This document shows positions 27,691-35,696 of a stretch of 64,000 bases of DNA, one piece after another; within the stretch, counting starts at the first letter, position 1; every line of letters starts with the position of its first letter. Origin of the DNA: Halomonas ventosae. Its GTDB lineage: Bacteria > Pseudomonadota > Gammaproteobacteria > Pseudomonadales > Halomonadaceae. The position numbers were made by a program, and so were the translations under genes. The stretch is taken from the NCBI RefSeq assembly GCF_004363555.1, contig NZ_SNZJ01000015.1, positions 1 to 64,000 of the forward strand, read 5' to 3'. Under the pieces are notes generated by a model. The model was not told the DNA's origin. It ran no database searches and saw only the letters and a program-made list of their open reading frames with translations.

Positions 27691-27720
27691 ATCATATCGC
27701 AGGGCACCGCCGGACGTCAT
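27691..27720 (-). promoter_or_regulatory. Candidate gpmI promoter
   Basis: On the minus strand ATGACG (27720-27715) and TATGAT (27696-27691) are 18 bp apart, placing transcription start near 27684 and a leader of about 70 nt before gpmI. Confidence 0.4.
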
Positions 27721-27767
27721 TTGAGCGGCCCCCGGCCTCAGGACTATCGCAGATGGAAGTAACGCTC

Positions 27768-27882
27768 GAGGCTGTTCCGGCGACAGGTCTTCTGGGAGGC
27801 GCTGTGAACCCCTCCCTGGGCGCTACCGATGCCATCCCTGGCATAGGACCTCCCCTTCGACCTGTCCCCGGCGCCTCTCGCT
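27768..27882 (+). repeat. 115-bp intergenic repeat element, copy A
   Basis: This 115-bp segment matches 30559-30673 with the same length, same orientation and about ten mismatches. It is bounded by GAGGC and GCCTC, has an inner ACAGGTC / GACCTGT pair and a central ATGCCA-TCCC-TGGCAT hairpin. It lies between the divergent genes gpmI and yibN. Open frames crossing it give the same meaningless peptide in both copies; it is treated as non-coding. Confidence 0.9.
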
Positions 27883-27935
27883 TCGGGTAACTGCGATTGC
27901 CCTGCCCGCAGGCCGCGGCCTGCCGTGGCTTTGTG

Positions 27936-27941
27936 TATACT
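27936..27941 (+). promoter_or_regulatory. -10 box upstream of yibN
   Basis: TATACT inside GTGTATACTGGG lies 64 bp before the yibN ATG. The -35 position is GC-rich and not convincing. Confidence 0.4.
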
Positions 27942-28004
27942 GGGCGCCGCCGCGACTGGCCGGCCTCATTCACCGTGTACCCGAGACAAGAGTTAGCCGA
28001 ACCC

Positions 28005-28427
28005 ATGATCGATCAGCTGTTCGAATTCGTGCAGAATCACCCGCTGCTGGTGGGGGCCTTCCTGCTGGTGTTGACCGCCTGGATCGCCTACGAGGTCCGC
28101 AACAGCAGCAGTGGAGGCGTGACCTCCGGCGAGGCGACCCAGCTGGTCAATCGCGAGGACGCCGTGGTGCTGGACCTCCGCGAGGCCGGCGAGTTCAAGG
28201 CGGGCCACATCGCCGGGGCGCGCAACATCCCCCAGAGCAAGCTCGACGAGCGCATGCGCGAGCTCGACAAGTTCAAGGGCAAGCCGATCATCGTGGCCTG
28301 CAAGCATGGCCAGAGCGCCGGCGTCGCCCAGGCCAAGCTGACCAAGGCGGGCTTCGAGCGGGTGCTCAAGCTCAAGGGCGGCATGGCCCAATGGCAGGCC
28401 GATGGCCTGCCGGTCGTCAAGAAGTAG
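28005..28427 (+). CDS. yibN: Membrane-anchored rhodanese-like protein
   Basis: This 140-residue protein has an N-terminal membrane helix (about 12-27, LLVGAFLLVLTAWIAY) and one rhodanese domain (about 40-135) with VLDLREAGEFKAGHIAGARNIP and a possible active-site Cys in IIVACKHGQSAG. It may carry sulfane sulfur near the membrane. E. coli YibN has the same architecture and also lies upstream of secB; the grxC gene that separates them there is absent here. No SD stands out before the ATG. Confidence 0.88.
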   Translation: MIDQLFEFVQNHPLLVGAFLLVLTAWIAYEVRNSSSGGVTSGEATQLVNREDAVVLDLREAGEFKAGHIAGARNIPQSKLDERMRELDKFKGKPIIVACKHGQSAGVAQAKLTKAGFERVLKLKGGMAQWQADGLPVVKK

Positions 28428-28485
28428 CGCCACCAGGCCGCGACGCATCATCGACACGCATTCACCGAATCAAAGGACCTTTCCC

Positions 28486-29010
28486 ATGGCGGAAGAGAAC
28501 AACCAGAACGCCGGCGCCAACGGCCAGGCGGCCGGCCAGCAGGACAAGCCCCAGCTGCAGTTCGCCCTGCAGCGCATCTACGTCAAGGACATCTCCTTCG
28601 AGGCCCCCAACTCGCCGACGGTCTTCCAGCAGCCGTTCAAGCCCAAGGTCGGCCTGGACCTGAACACCACCAGCCGCCAGGTCGGGGAAGGCCTCTACGA
28701 GGTGGTCGTCAAGGTCACCGCCCAGGTCACCCACAGCGAGGAAGGTACCACCTCCTTCCTGGCCGAGATCGAGCAGGCCGGCCTGTTCCGCATCAGCGGC
28801 ATCGAGGGGCAGCAGCTCGACCACACCCTGGGCGCCTTCTGCCCCAACATGCTCTTCCCCTATGCCCGCGAGTGCATCGACAACCTGGTCAACCGGGGCG
28901 GCTTCCCGCCGCTGATGCTGGCGCCGGTCAACTTCGAGGCGATCTACGCCCAGAAGAAGAAGCGCGAGGCCGAACAGGCCCAGCAGTCGGGCGAGCAGGC
29001 GACCCAGTAA
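28486..29010 (+). CDS. secB: Protein-export chaperone SecB
   Basis: This tetrameric cytosolic chaperone keeps preproteins unfolded and delivers them to SecA. The 174-residue protein has the conserved LQRIYVKDISFEAPNSP near residues 27-43, LEVVVKVT-like strands and the end block GAFCPNMLFPYARE...GGFPPLMLAPVNF. The N- and C-terminal tails are Gln/Ala-rich and disordered. AAAGGA precedes the ATG. Confidence 0.97.
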   Translation: MAEENNQNAGANGQAAGQQDKPQLQFALQRIYVKDISFEAPNSPTVFQQPFKPKVGLDLNTTSRQVGEGLYEVVVKVTAQVTHSEEGTTSFLAEIEQAGLFRISGIEGQQLDHTLGAFCPNMLFPYARECIDNLVNRGGFPPLMLAPVNFEAIYAQKKKREAEQAQQSGEQATQ

Positions 29011-29023
29011 GGGTAAGCGGCCC

Positions 29024-29770
29024 GTGTCAGTGAACGTCCTGCACGTGAGGGCCCCGCGCATCCACGTCGCCGCCGACCTTGCCGTCGGCGGCGACGTCGT
29101 TCTGCCCGAGGGGCCGGCCCGCCACGTGGCCCGGGTGCTGCGCCTGGCCGAGGGCGCGTCGCTGCGGCTCTTCGACGGCGCCGGCCGGGAGGCCTGGGCG
29201 GTGATCACCGAGGCCTCCCGCAAGCGAGTGGTGGCGCGCATCGAGGCCGTGGCTCCCGGCACCGGCGAGTCGCCGCTCGCGGTGCACCTGGGGCAGGCGA
29301 TCTCCAAGGGCGACCGCATGGACTACGCCATCCAGAAGGCGGTCGAGCTCGGCGTGGCGGCGATCACCCCGCTCTATACCGAGCATGGTGACGTGCGCCT
29401 CAAGGGCGAGCGCGAGGCGAAGAAGCTCGCCCACTGGCAGGCCGTGGCCGCCAGCGCCTGCGAGCAGTGCGGTCGCGCCACCCTGCCATCCGTGCACCCC
29501 CCCGCCGGCCTGGCCGACTGGCTGGCGGGCCGCCACGAGGCGCTGCGCCTGGTGCTGCATCCCGGTACCGCCGGAGCCCTGGAACAGCGGGAAGCGCCCG
29601 CCACCGCCGCCCTGCTGATCGGCCCGGAGGGCGGGCTGTCCGAGGCCGAGGTCGAGACGGCCCTGGCCGGCGGCTTCGTCCCCCTGTCCCTCGGCCCGCG
29701 CATCCTGCGCACCGAGACCGCGCCGGTGGTGGCGCTGTCGCTGCTGCAATCCCGCTTCGGGGACCTGTGA
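29024..29770 (+). CDS. rsmE: 16S rRNA (uracil1498-N3)-methyltransferase
   Basis: This SPOUT-class enzyme methylates U1498 of 16S rRNA. The 248-residue protein has an N-terminal PUA-like domain (RHVARVLRLAEGASLRLFDG) and a C-terminal trefoil knot with LIGPEGGLSEAEVE and LGPRILRTETAPVVAL, which bind S-adenosylmethionine. A GTG start at 29024 is used, after GGGTAAG; a second GTG six bases later is possible. Confidence 0.95.
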   Translation: MSVNVLHVRAPRIHVAADLAVGGDVVLPEGPARHVARVLRLAEGASLRLFDGAGREAWAVITEASRKRVVARIEAVAPGTGESPLAVHLGQAISKGDRMDYAIQKAVELGVAAITPLYTEHGDVRLKGEREAKKLAHWQAVAASACEQCGRATLPSVHPPAGLADWLAGRHEALRLVLHPGTAGALEQREAPATAALLIGPEGGLSEAEVETALAGGFVPLSLGPRILRTETAPVVALSLLQSRFGDL

Positions 29771-29820
29771 ACGCCGATGCGTCCCCGGCGCCTTGTGCCT
29801 CCCCTCACCGGAGCTCCCCC

Positions 29821-30534
29821 ATGCCCGACTCCCGAGACCGCCGTCCATCCACCTCGCCTCGCCCCGCCGGCACGCGCAACTATCGTGCGCCCAGGGCGGC
29901 CGTCGGCGACGTGGCCTACCTCGAGGTGGTGACCGTCAACGAGACCGGCGCCTTCCTCGACTGGGGCCACCCCCGCGACCTGCTGCTGCCCTTCGGAGAG
30001 CAGCGCTTCCGTCCCAGCGTGGGCAAGCGGGTGCTGGTGATGATCTACGAGGACCAGCAGGGCCGGCCGGTGGCCTCCCAGAAGCTCGAGCGCTTCATCG
30101 CCGACGAGGCCGCGGGCCTGCAAGCGGGCGATGCGGTGTCGCTGGTGATCGCTGACCAGACCGACCTGGGGCTCAAGGCGGTGGTGAACCAGCGCTTCTG
30201 GGGCCTGCTCTACCGGGACGACCTGAACCGGCCGCTGCGCCGCGGCCAGCGCCTCACCGGCTACGTGAAGCGCCTGCGTGACGACGGACGCCTGGACCTC
30301 TCGCTGCTGCCGCCGGGCGAAGCGCGGCTCGACGTGGTCGGTGAGCGGGTGCTCAAGGCGCTGCGCGAGAGCGGCGGCTACCTGCCCCTGGGTGACAGGA
30401 GCGAGCCGGCAGAGATCCAGGCGCGGCTGGAGGTGAGCAAGAACGCCTTCAAGCAGGCCATCGGTCGGCTCTACAAGCGCGAGCTGATCACCCTGGAGCC
30501 CGGCGGGATCCGCCTGGTACCGGGCGGGGACTAA
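29821..30534 (+). CDS. cvfB: S1-domain RNA-binding protein, CvfB/YitL family
   Basis: This 237-residue cytosolic protein resembles the CvfB family: N-terminal S1-like OB folds (about 30-160, with TVNETGAFLDWGHPRDLLLPF, a family hallmark) and a C-terminal winged helix (about 190-237, SKNAFKQAIGRLYKRELI). Family members bind RNA and affect expression of secreted factors in Gram-positives; the role in proteobacteria is not settled. It follows rsmE after 50 bp and is followed by the second copy of the 115-bp repeat. Confidence 0.85.
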   Translation: MPDSRDRRPSTSPRPAGTRNYRAPRAAVGDVAYLEVVTVNETGAFLDWGHPRDLLLPFGEQRFRPSVGKRVLVMIYEDQQGRPVASQKLERFIADEAAGLQAGDAVSLVIADQTDLGLKAVVNQRFWGLLYRDDLNRPLRRGQRLTGYVKRLRDDGRLDLSLLPPGEARLDVVGERVLKALRESGGYLPLGDRSEPAEIQARLEVSKNAFKQAIGRLYKRELITLEPGGIRLVPGGD

Positions 30535-30558
30535 CCCAGCATCCTGGTGTTTCCGTCT

Positions 30559-30673
30559 GAGGCTGTTCCGGCGACAGGTCTACGAGGGGGCGCTGTGAAC
30601 CCTTCCCTGGGCGCTACCGATGCCGTCCCTGGCATAGGACCCCCTCTACGACCTGGCCCCGGCGCCTCTCGCT
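30559..30673 (+). repeat. 115-bp intergenic repeat element, copy B
   Basis: This is the second copy of the element at 27768-27882, same length and orientation, about 91 % identical by eye. The A-to-G change in its central hairpin (ATGCCG-TCCC-TGGCAT) keeps pairing as G-U, hinting that RNA structure is maintained. It begins 25 bp after the cvfB stop and ends 31 bp before the gshB promoter. Confidence 0.9.
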
Positions 30674-30703
30674 CTATGCGACTCGGTGGTCAGACTAACC
30701 GCC

Positions 30704-30732
30704 TTGGTGGACTCGATACCCTGCGGCATACT
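30704..30732 (+). promoter_or_regulatory. gshB promoter
   Basis: TTGGTG (30704-30709) and CATACT (30727-30732) are 17 bp apart, about 37 bp before the gshB ATG. Confidence 0.55.
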
Positions 30733-30768
30733 GACTGCATTCACTCCCCAGACCGGAAACCCGACGCC

Positions 30769-31734
30769 ATGAGCGAACGCGCGCTGAAGATCGGCGTGGT
30801 GATGGATCCCATCGCGGATCTCACCTACAAGAAGGACACCAGCCTGGCCATGCTGTGGGCCGCCAGGGACCGCGGCTGGTCGCTGCACTACCTGGAGCAG
30901 GAGGACCTCTTCCTGCGCGAGGGGCGCGCCTTCGGCCGGATGCGCGCGCTGGAGGTGCACCGCGACCCCGGTCACTGGTTCGACCTGGGGGAGCCCGAGG
31001 TGGCGCCCCTGGCCGAGCTCGACGTGGTCCTGATGCGCAAGGACCCGCCGGTCGACGGCTACTTCCTCAACGCCGTCTACCTGCTGGGCTTCGCCGAGCG
31101 CGAGGGCGTGCTGGTGGTCAATCCCACCCAGGCGCTGCTGGAGTGCAACGAGAAGCTCTTCGCCCAGCAGTTCCCGGGGTGCTGCACCCCGACCCTGGTC
31201 TCCTGCAACGAGGCCGTGCTGCGCGACTTCCACGCCGAGCACGGCGACGTGATCTTCAAGCCGCTGGACGGCATGGGCGGCACCGGGATCTTCCATGTGC
31301 GCCCCGAGGGCCGCAACCTGGGCGCCATCATCGAGATGCTCAGCGAGCGCGGCAGGCGCCAGATCATGGCCCAGCGCTACATCCCCGAGATCAGCGAGGG
31401 CGATACCCGCATCCTGCTGGTGGACGGCGAGCCGATCCCCTTCGGCCTGGCCCGCGTGCCCATGGCCGGGGAGACCCGCGGCAACCTGGCCGCCGGCGGC
31501 ACCGGGGTCAGTCGCGAGCTCACCGCTCGCGACCACTGGCTTATCGAGCAGGTCCAGCCGACGATCCGGGAGAAGGGACTGATGTTCGTCGGCCTCGACG
31601 TGATCGGCGACTACATCACCGAGATCAACGTCACGAGCCCCACCTGCGTGCGCGAGATCGACGACCAGCGCGGCACCGATATTGCCGGCCAGCTGATGGA
31701 CGCCATCCAGCGTCGTCTCGGCGAGCGGCGCTGA
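30769..31734 (+). CDS. gshB: Glutathione synthetase
   Basis: This ATP-grasp ligase joins gamma-glutamylcysteine and glycine. The 321-residue protein has the N-terminal IGVVMDPIADLTYKKDT, VLMRKDPPVDGYFLNAVYLL, the ATP-binding loop PLDGMGGTGIFHV (about 165-177) and the metal-binding TEINVTSPTCVREID near residue 285. It leads the operon-like run gshB-tonB-yqgE-ruvX, whose order is common in pseudomonads and relatives. Confidence 0.97.
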   Translation: MSERALKIGVVMDPIADLTYKKDTSLAMLWAARDRGWSLHYLEQEDLFLREGRAFGRMRALEVHRDPGHWFDLGEPEVAPLAELDVVLMRKDPPVDGYFLNAVYLLGFAEREGVLVVNPTQALLECNEKLFAQQFPGCCTPTLVSCNEAVLRDFHAEHGDVIFKPLDGMGGTGIFHVRPEGRNLGAIIEMLSERGRRQIMAQRYIPEISEGDTRILLVDGEPIPFGLARVPMAGETRGNLAAGGTGVSRELTARDHWLIEQVQPTIREKGLMFVGLDVIGDYITEINVTSPTCVREIDDQRGTDIAGQLMDAIQRRLGERR

Positions 31735-31753
31735 TCCCGGAGGCCTGTGGCCC

Positions 31754-32680
31754 ATGACGAGCAGCCCCCTCAGCGACCCCATCCGGTATGCCCCGGTCAC
31801 CCGGCCGTACCGGCACTGGCTGGCCTGGTCGCTGGCGCTGCTGCTTCACCTAGTGGTCATCGGCGTGGTGGCCAGCCGCCAGTTCGCGCCGGCGCCCGTC
31901 GAACGCTCCAGCATCGACGTGGTGCTGGTGAGCCGGCCGTCCCCGGAGGCCGTGGAGGCCGCGGCCATCGCCGAGGCCGATCAGCGCGCCGCCGGCACGC
32001 CCCAGGAGCAGGCCCCGGCGGAGGCCCGGGCCGCGCCCATGGACGAGCTGCCGGAGCTGCAGGCGGCCGAGCCCGAGGTGGACCCGGCTACCCCGGCCGA
32101 GCCGGAGAGTGCCGCCCGCCCGGAGCCCGACCGCGACAGCGAGGCACCCGAGCCCCCGGCGGCCGAGCGCCCCCGCGAGGCCCAGGCGACCCCCGAGCCT
32201 CGCGACAGTGCCCCCCAGTCGGCCGAGACCTCGGCGCCGCCCACCGCCTCGGCCCCCTCCGCCTCGGGACGCGACCTGCTCGCCCAGGCCACCACCAGCA
32301 TCCGCGAGCAGGGGCTCTCGTCGGAGTTCGCCGGCGAGCAGCCCGGGCAGGGGCGCCAGGCCGCCCAGCAGGCCGCCGAGGCGCGCTACATCGACGACTG
32401 GACCCGCCGGGTCGAGGATTACGGCAACCGGGTGCACCCGGCGCCGCGTCACCTGGAGGGGCAGCTGCGCATCCGCGTGGTGATCGGCCGCGACGGTCAG
32501 GTTCGCCGGGCAGAGGTGATACAATCCTCGGGACATGCCGAACTCGACCAGGCGGCCCTGGACACGGTGCATGGTGCCGCGCCCTATCGCCCCTTCGACC
32601 GGGGCATGGGCAACCTGGACAGCCTGTCCATCACCCGGGTCTGGCGGTTCGGCCAAGGCAATCATTACGGCGTGCAATAG
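31754..32680 (+). CDS. tonB: TonB-family energy transducer
   Basis: This 308-residue protein has a short cytoplasmic N-terminus, one membrane helix (about 22-42, HWLAWSLALLLHLVVIGVV), a long periplasmic Pro/Glu/Ala-rich spacer (about 60-185) and a C-terminal TonB domain (about 215-305, with LRIRVVIGRDGQVRRAEVIQ and LDQAALDTVHGAAPYRPF). It would couple the proton-motive force to outer-membrane receptors. No exbB or exbD is nearby. The gshB-tonB-yqgE-ruvX order matches Pseudomonas. Confidence 0.9.
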   Translation: MTSSPLSDPIRYAPVTRPYRHWLAWSLALLLHLVVIGVVASRQFAPAPVERSSIDVVLVSRPSPEAVEAAAIAEADQRAAGTPQEQAPAEARAAPMDELPELQAAEPEVDPATPAEPESAARPEPDRDSEAPEPPAAERPREAQATPEPRDSAPQSAETSAPPTASAPSASGRDLLAQATTSIREQGLSSEFAGEQPGQGRQAAQQAAEARYIDDWTRRVEDYGNRVHPAPRHLEGQLRIRVVIGRDGQVRRAEVIQSSGHAELDQAALDTVHGAAPYRPFDRGMGNLDSLSITRVWRFGQGNHYGVQ

Positions 32681-32697
32681 GTCCGCCGGGGAGTCTC

Positions 32698-33270
32698 ATG
32701 CAATCCGTGCAACACTTCGGCTTGAAAAACCACTTCCTGCTGGCGATGCCGCACCTGGAAGACCCCAATTTCGCCGGCAGCCTCAGCTACCTCTGCGACC
32801 ATGACGAGAACGGCACCATGGGCGTGATCGTCAACCGGCCCCTGGAGCTGACCCTGGACGCCCTCTTCGAGCAGCTCGAGCTGGGCGGCGACGAGAGCCC
32901 CCATCGCGATGCGCCGGTCTACTATGGCGGCCCGACCCACAAGGATCGCGGCTTCATCCTGCATCGCGGCGCCAGCGACGCCTGGGATTCCAGCATCCAG
33001 GTCGCCGATGACATCGCCCTGACCACCTCCATGGACATCCTCCAGGCATTGGCGGACGGCAAGGGGCCCGAGCAGTTCCTGGTCTGCCTGGGCTGTGCCG
33101 GCTGGGAGTCGGGCCAGCTGGAGGCAGAGCTCAAGGAGAACGCCTGGCTCACGGTGGAGGGGCGCGCCGACATCCTCTTCACGGTGCCGCCCGAGCAGCG
33201 CCTGGGCGCCGCCGCGGGCATCCTGGGCATCGACCTGAACCTGATGACCCGCGAGGCGGGCCACTCCTGA
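32698..33270 (+). CDS. yqgE: YqgE/AlgH family protein
   Basis: This 190-residue protein has the family's N-terminal LKNHFLLAMPHLEDPNFAGSL and the VYYGGPTHKDRGFILH block. The structure is known for the family, but biochemical function is not; AlgH was linked to alginate regulation in Pseudomonas. A GGGGAG site precedes the ATG. It lies, as usual, directly before ruvX. Confidence 0.93.
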   Translation: MQSVQHFGLKNHFLLAMPHLEDPNFAGSLSYLCDHDENGTMGVIVNRPLELTLDALFEQLELGGDESPHRDAPVYYGGPTHKDRGFILHRGASDAWDSSIQVADDIALTTSMDILQALADGKGPEQFLVCLGCAGWESGQLEAELKENAWLTVEGRADILFTVPPEQRLGAAAGILGIDLNLMTREAGHS

Positions 33271-33304
33271 TGAAGGGCCTGCGCGTGATGACGGAGCCGG
33301 CCTG

Positions 33305-33748
33305 ATGGCCGATGCCGGCTCGCGACTGATCCTGGCCTTCGACTTCGGTACCCGGCGCATCGGCGTGGCGGTGGGCAACGAGCTGCTTGCCAGCGCCCGG
33401 GAGCTCGCGCCCTTGCCGGCCCGGGACGGCATCCCCGACTGGGCGCAGGTGGCGCGGCTGGTGGACGAGTGGCGCCCGGACCTCTTCGTGGTGGGGCTGC
33501 CGCTCAACTTGGACGGCAGCGAGTCGGTCATGAGCACCCGAGCGCGCAAGTTCGGCAAGCGCCTCTACGGCCGCTACGGCATCCCCTGCGAGATGGTCGA
33601 CGAGCGTGGCTCCACCCGCGAGGCCAAGTCGATCGCTAGGGAGGCCGGCCACCGCGGCAACTTCCGTGAACAGGGCGTCGACGGCATCGCCGCGGTGCTG
33701 ATCCTGGAGGGCTGGTTCGCCCGGGGCGAGGGCCTGCCGCCGCGCTGA
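33305..33748 (+). CDS. ruvX: Putative pre-16S rRNA nuclease / Holliday junction resolvase-like YqgF
   Basis: This RNase H-fold protein (147 residues) is thought to mature the 5' end of 16S rRNA. Catalytic acidic residues are visible in LAFDFGTRRIGVA, the VVGLPLNLDGSE stretch, VDERGSTREA and QGVDGIAAVLILEGW. It ends directly next to the stop of the convergent membrane-protein gene, with no room for a terminator. Confidence 0.93.
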   Translation: MADAGSRLILAFDFGTRRIGVAVGNELLASARELAPLPARDGIPDWAQVARLVDEWRPDLFVVGLPLNLDGSESVMSTRARKFGKRLYGRYGIPCEMVDERGSTREAKSIAREAGHRGNFREQGVDGIAAVLILEGWFARGEGLPPR

Positions 33749-34396
33749 TCAGGCCGGGCTGGCGCCGCCGTCGCGATATTTCCGGGCGAAGTCGCCCACC
33801 GAGATGCAGGTGAACTTCTCGATGAAGAACGCCAGGGTCGCCGGGCAGCGGAAGCGCTCCTCGAAGGCTTCCACCTCTCCTTCCCGTTCCCGCTCGACGC
33901 TCGCCAGGTAGGCGTCACCGGCCTTGCGCACCCTGACGGTCGCCTGGCTGTCCTCGGCCTGTTTCTCGACCAGCAGCTCTTGCTGCCCCTCGAGCAGCTC
34001 CCCCAGCACCTTGCCCCCCTCGCGCTCCTCGGGCGAGGCCCAGAGGGGCTGGTCACGGTCGCCGTAGCGATAGAGGAAGATCATCGGCAGCACCGAGAAG
34101 ATGGCCGTCGTGAGGGTCCAGGTCATCGCCGCACCGGAGAGATGCGCCGTGAACACCGCGACCAGCTGCACGACGATGCCCAGCGCCAGCAGTCCCGCCA
34201 GGGGGCGCCACATCCGCGGGTTCATGAAGCCCCGGTCCAGGAAATAGCCCCACAGCCCGATCACCACCACCGCCCCCACGCCCAGCTGGATCATGGCGGT
34301 AAGCGACCCGCCACCCATCAGCAGGGCGATGGCGCCGATCAGGATCAGCAGGGTATAGAAGCCACACAGCAACAGATACGCACGCTTCAGGTTCAT
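33749..34396 (-). CDS. Uncharacterised four-helix membrane protein
   Basis: I do not recognise this 215-residue protein. Four hydrophobic helices fill the first 120 residues (starting YLLLCGFYTLLILIGAIALL, then TAMIQLGVGAVVVIGLWGYF, LAGLLALGIVVQLVAVF and a helix with FSVLPMIFLYRYG). The remainder is a charged, mostly helical soluble tail with one or two cysteines (RCPATLAFFIEKFTC). GGAGG lies ten bases before the chosen ATG; an upstream ATG at 34426 would add ten residues. It stands alone between ruvX and pyrB. Confidence 0.7.
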   Translation of the reverse strand: MNLKRAYLLLCGFYTLLILIGAIALLMGGGSLTAMIQLGVGAVVVIGLWGYFLDRGFMNPRMWRPLAGLLALGIVVQLVAVFTAHLSGAAMTWTLTTAIFSVLPMIFLYRYGDRDQPLWASPEEREGGKVLGELLEGQQELLVEKQAEDSQATVRVRKAGDAYLASVEREREGEVEAFEERFRCPATLAFFIEKFTCISVGDFARKYRDGGASPA

Positions 34397-34489
34397 CGGT
34401 GTTGCGCCTCCAGGCCTGGTCGCCATGTGCGGCGACGCGGATTGTCGTTCCCCACCAGCATAGGCGATCGGTCGCGACCTGCAGGCTAC

Positions 34490-35518
34490 TCAGAAGGTGG
34501 CGTCGTCAACGCCCAGGCGGTCGGGGACGAACCAGGGCACGTCGCGCAGGTCCTTGCCGATGAGTTCCTCGACCCCGAGCAGGGTGGCGAAGATCGCCAT
34601 GCGCACCGGGATGCCGTTATCGGTCTGGCGGAAGATCGCCAGGCGCGGGTCGCCGTTGAGGTCCACGTCCAGGTCGTTGGCCTCGGGACGGCTGTCGCGG
34701 GGCAGCGGGTGCATGACGATGGTGGCGGGGCCGCAGCGGCTGTCCAGGAAGGCGCGATCCACGGTGAAGTCCCGGGAGAGGTTGAAGCCCTCGCTCATCT
34801 CGGCGGTGAAGCGCTCCTTCTGGATGCGGGTGGTGTAGACCACATCCACGTCGGAGAAGTCGCCGGCCAGGCTCTCGCGGACCTCCACGCTGAGCCCCTG
34901 GCGGCTGACCCGCTCGATCAGGTGGCTCGGCATCTCGAGGCCGGGCGGCGCCACCAGGGTGATGCGCATCGGGGCGTAGCGTGACAGCAGCTTGATCAGG
35001 GAGTGCACGGTGCGGCCGTACTTCAGGTCGCCGGTCATCAGCACGTGGGCGTCCCTGAGCGCCTTGCCCTGGAGGGCGAACTCCTTGTCGATGGTGTAGA
35101 AGTCCAGCAGCGCCTGGCTGGGGTGCTCGCCGGGGCCGTCACCGGCGTTGATCACCGGCACCTTCGTCGCGGCGGCGAACTCTGCCACCGAGCCCTGGTC
35201 CGGGTGGCGCATGACGATGGCGTCGCAGTAGCCGCTCATCACCCGGCTGGTGTCGTACAGCGACTCGCCCTTGGCCATGGAGGAGAAGGTGAAACCGGTG
35301 GTGTCGCAGACGCTGCCGCCGAGCCGCGAGAAGGCGGCATGGAAGCTGACCCGGGTGCGGGTGCTGGCCTCGAAGAAGAGGTTGCCGAGCACGGCGCCTT
35401 CCAGCACCCGGGTGATCTTGCGGCGACTTGCGATGGGCTCCATCCTTGCGGCGACGCGCATCAGGTGGTCGATATCGTCGCGGGACAGGGAGTCGATGGA
35501 GAGCAGGTGGGAACTCAT
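34490..35518 (-). CDS. pyrB: Aspartate carbamoyltransferase catalytic chain
   Basis: This enzyme makes N-carbamoyl-aspartate in pyrimidine synthesis. The 342-residue protein has the carbamoyl phosphate loop LFFEASTRTRVSFH (about 48-61), KYGRTVHSL near residue 166 and the HPLPRDSRPE motif near 272. It is longer than the approximately 310-residue E. coli chain. No pyrI or pyrC follows. A perfect 14-bp palindrome, also found before hmgA, lies 82 bp upstream. Confidence 0.95.
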   Translation of the reverse strand: MSSHLLSIDSLSRDDIDHLMRVAARMEPIASRRKITRVLEGAVLGNLFFEASTRTRVSFHAAFSRLGGSVCDTTGFTFSSMAKGESLYDTSRVMSGYCDAIVMRHPDQGSVAEFAAATKVPVINAGDGPGEHPSQALLDFYTIDKEFALQGKALRDAHVLMTGDLKYGRTVHSLIKLLSRYAPMRITLVAPPGLEMPSHLIERVSRQGLSVEVRESLAGDFSDVDVVYTTRIQKERFTAEMSEGFNLSRDFTVDRAFLDSRCGPATIVMHPLPRDSRPEANDLDVDLNGDPRLAIFRQTDNGIPVRMAIFATLLGVEELIGKDLRDVPWFVPDRLGVDDATF

Positions 35519-35599
35519 CACGGGCCTCGGCTGGTGGCTGGGGGACGGGCGCTAGTGTAACCCTCCCCGGGAAGGCCTTCACGGCACAATCGGCGTTCG

Positions 35600-35613
35600 G
35601 TTTCATGTGAAAC
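35600..35613. promoter_or_regulatory. Palindromic operator GTTTCATGTGAAAC
   Basis: A perfect 6-2-6 inverted repeat lies between divergent pyrB and the cysteine-rich protein gene. Its consensus GTTTCANNTGAAAC is the same as the two sites in the hmgA/marR region (39315 and 39355), so the same regulator, probably the MarR protein at 39417, may bind here. Confidence 0.6.
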
Positions 35614-35696
35614 TGCCTTGCCCCGAGTCAAGGCCGCCCGGTGCTCCCGGGTCGATACTGATACCGACATCAAGACCACCTGACGGGAGAACCCCC

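Noticed and set aside
24821..27724. A 967-codon open frame on the plus strand opposite ctpA, envC and gpmI
   Set aside because: It spans three well-supported minus-strand genes and two intergenic gaps, has low-complexity Gly/Ala/Leu/His composition and no domain. Long antisense frames are expected in GC-rich DNA.
27768..27890. A coding gene across the 115-bp repeat
   Set aside because: Both copies yield a similar peptide in one frame, but there is no ribosome site or typical start, and the differences do not favour third codon positions.
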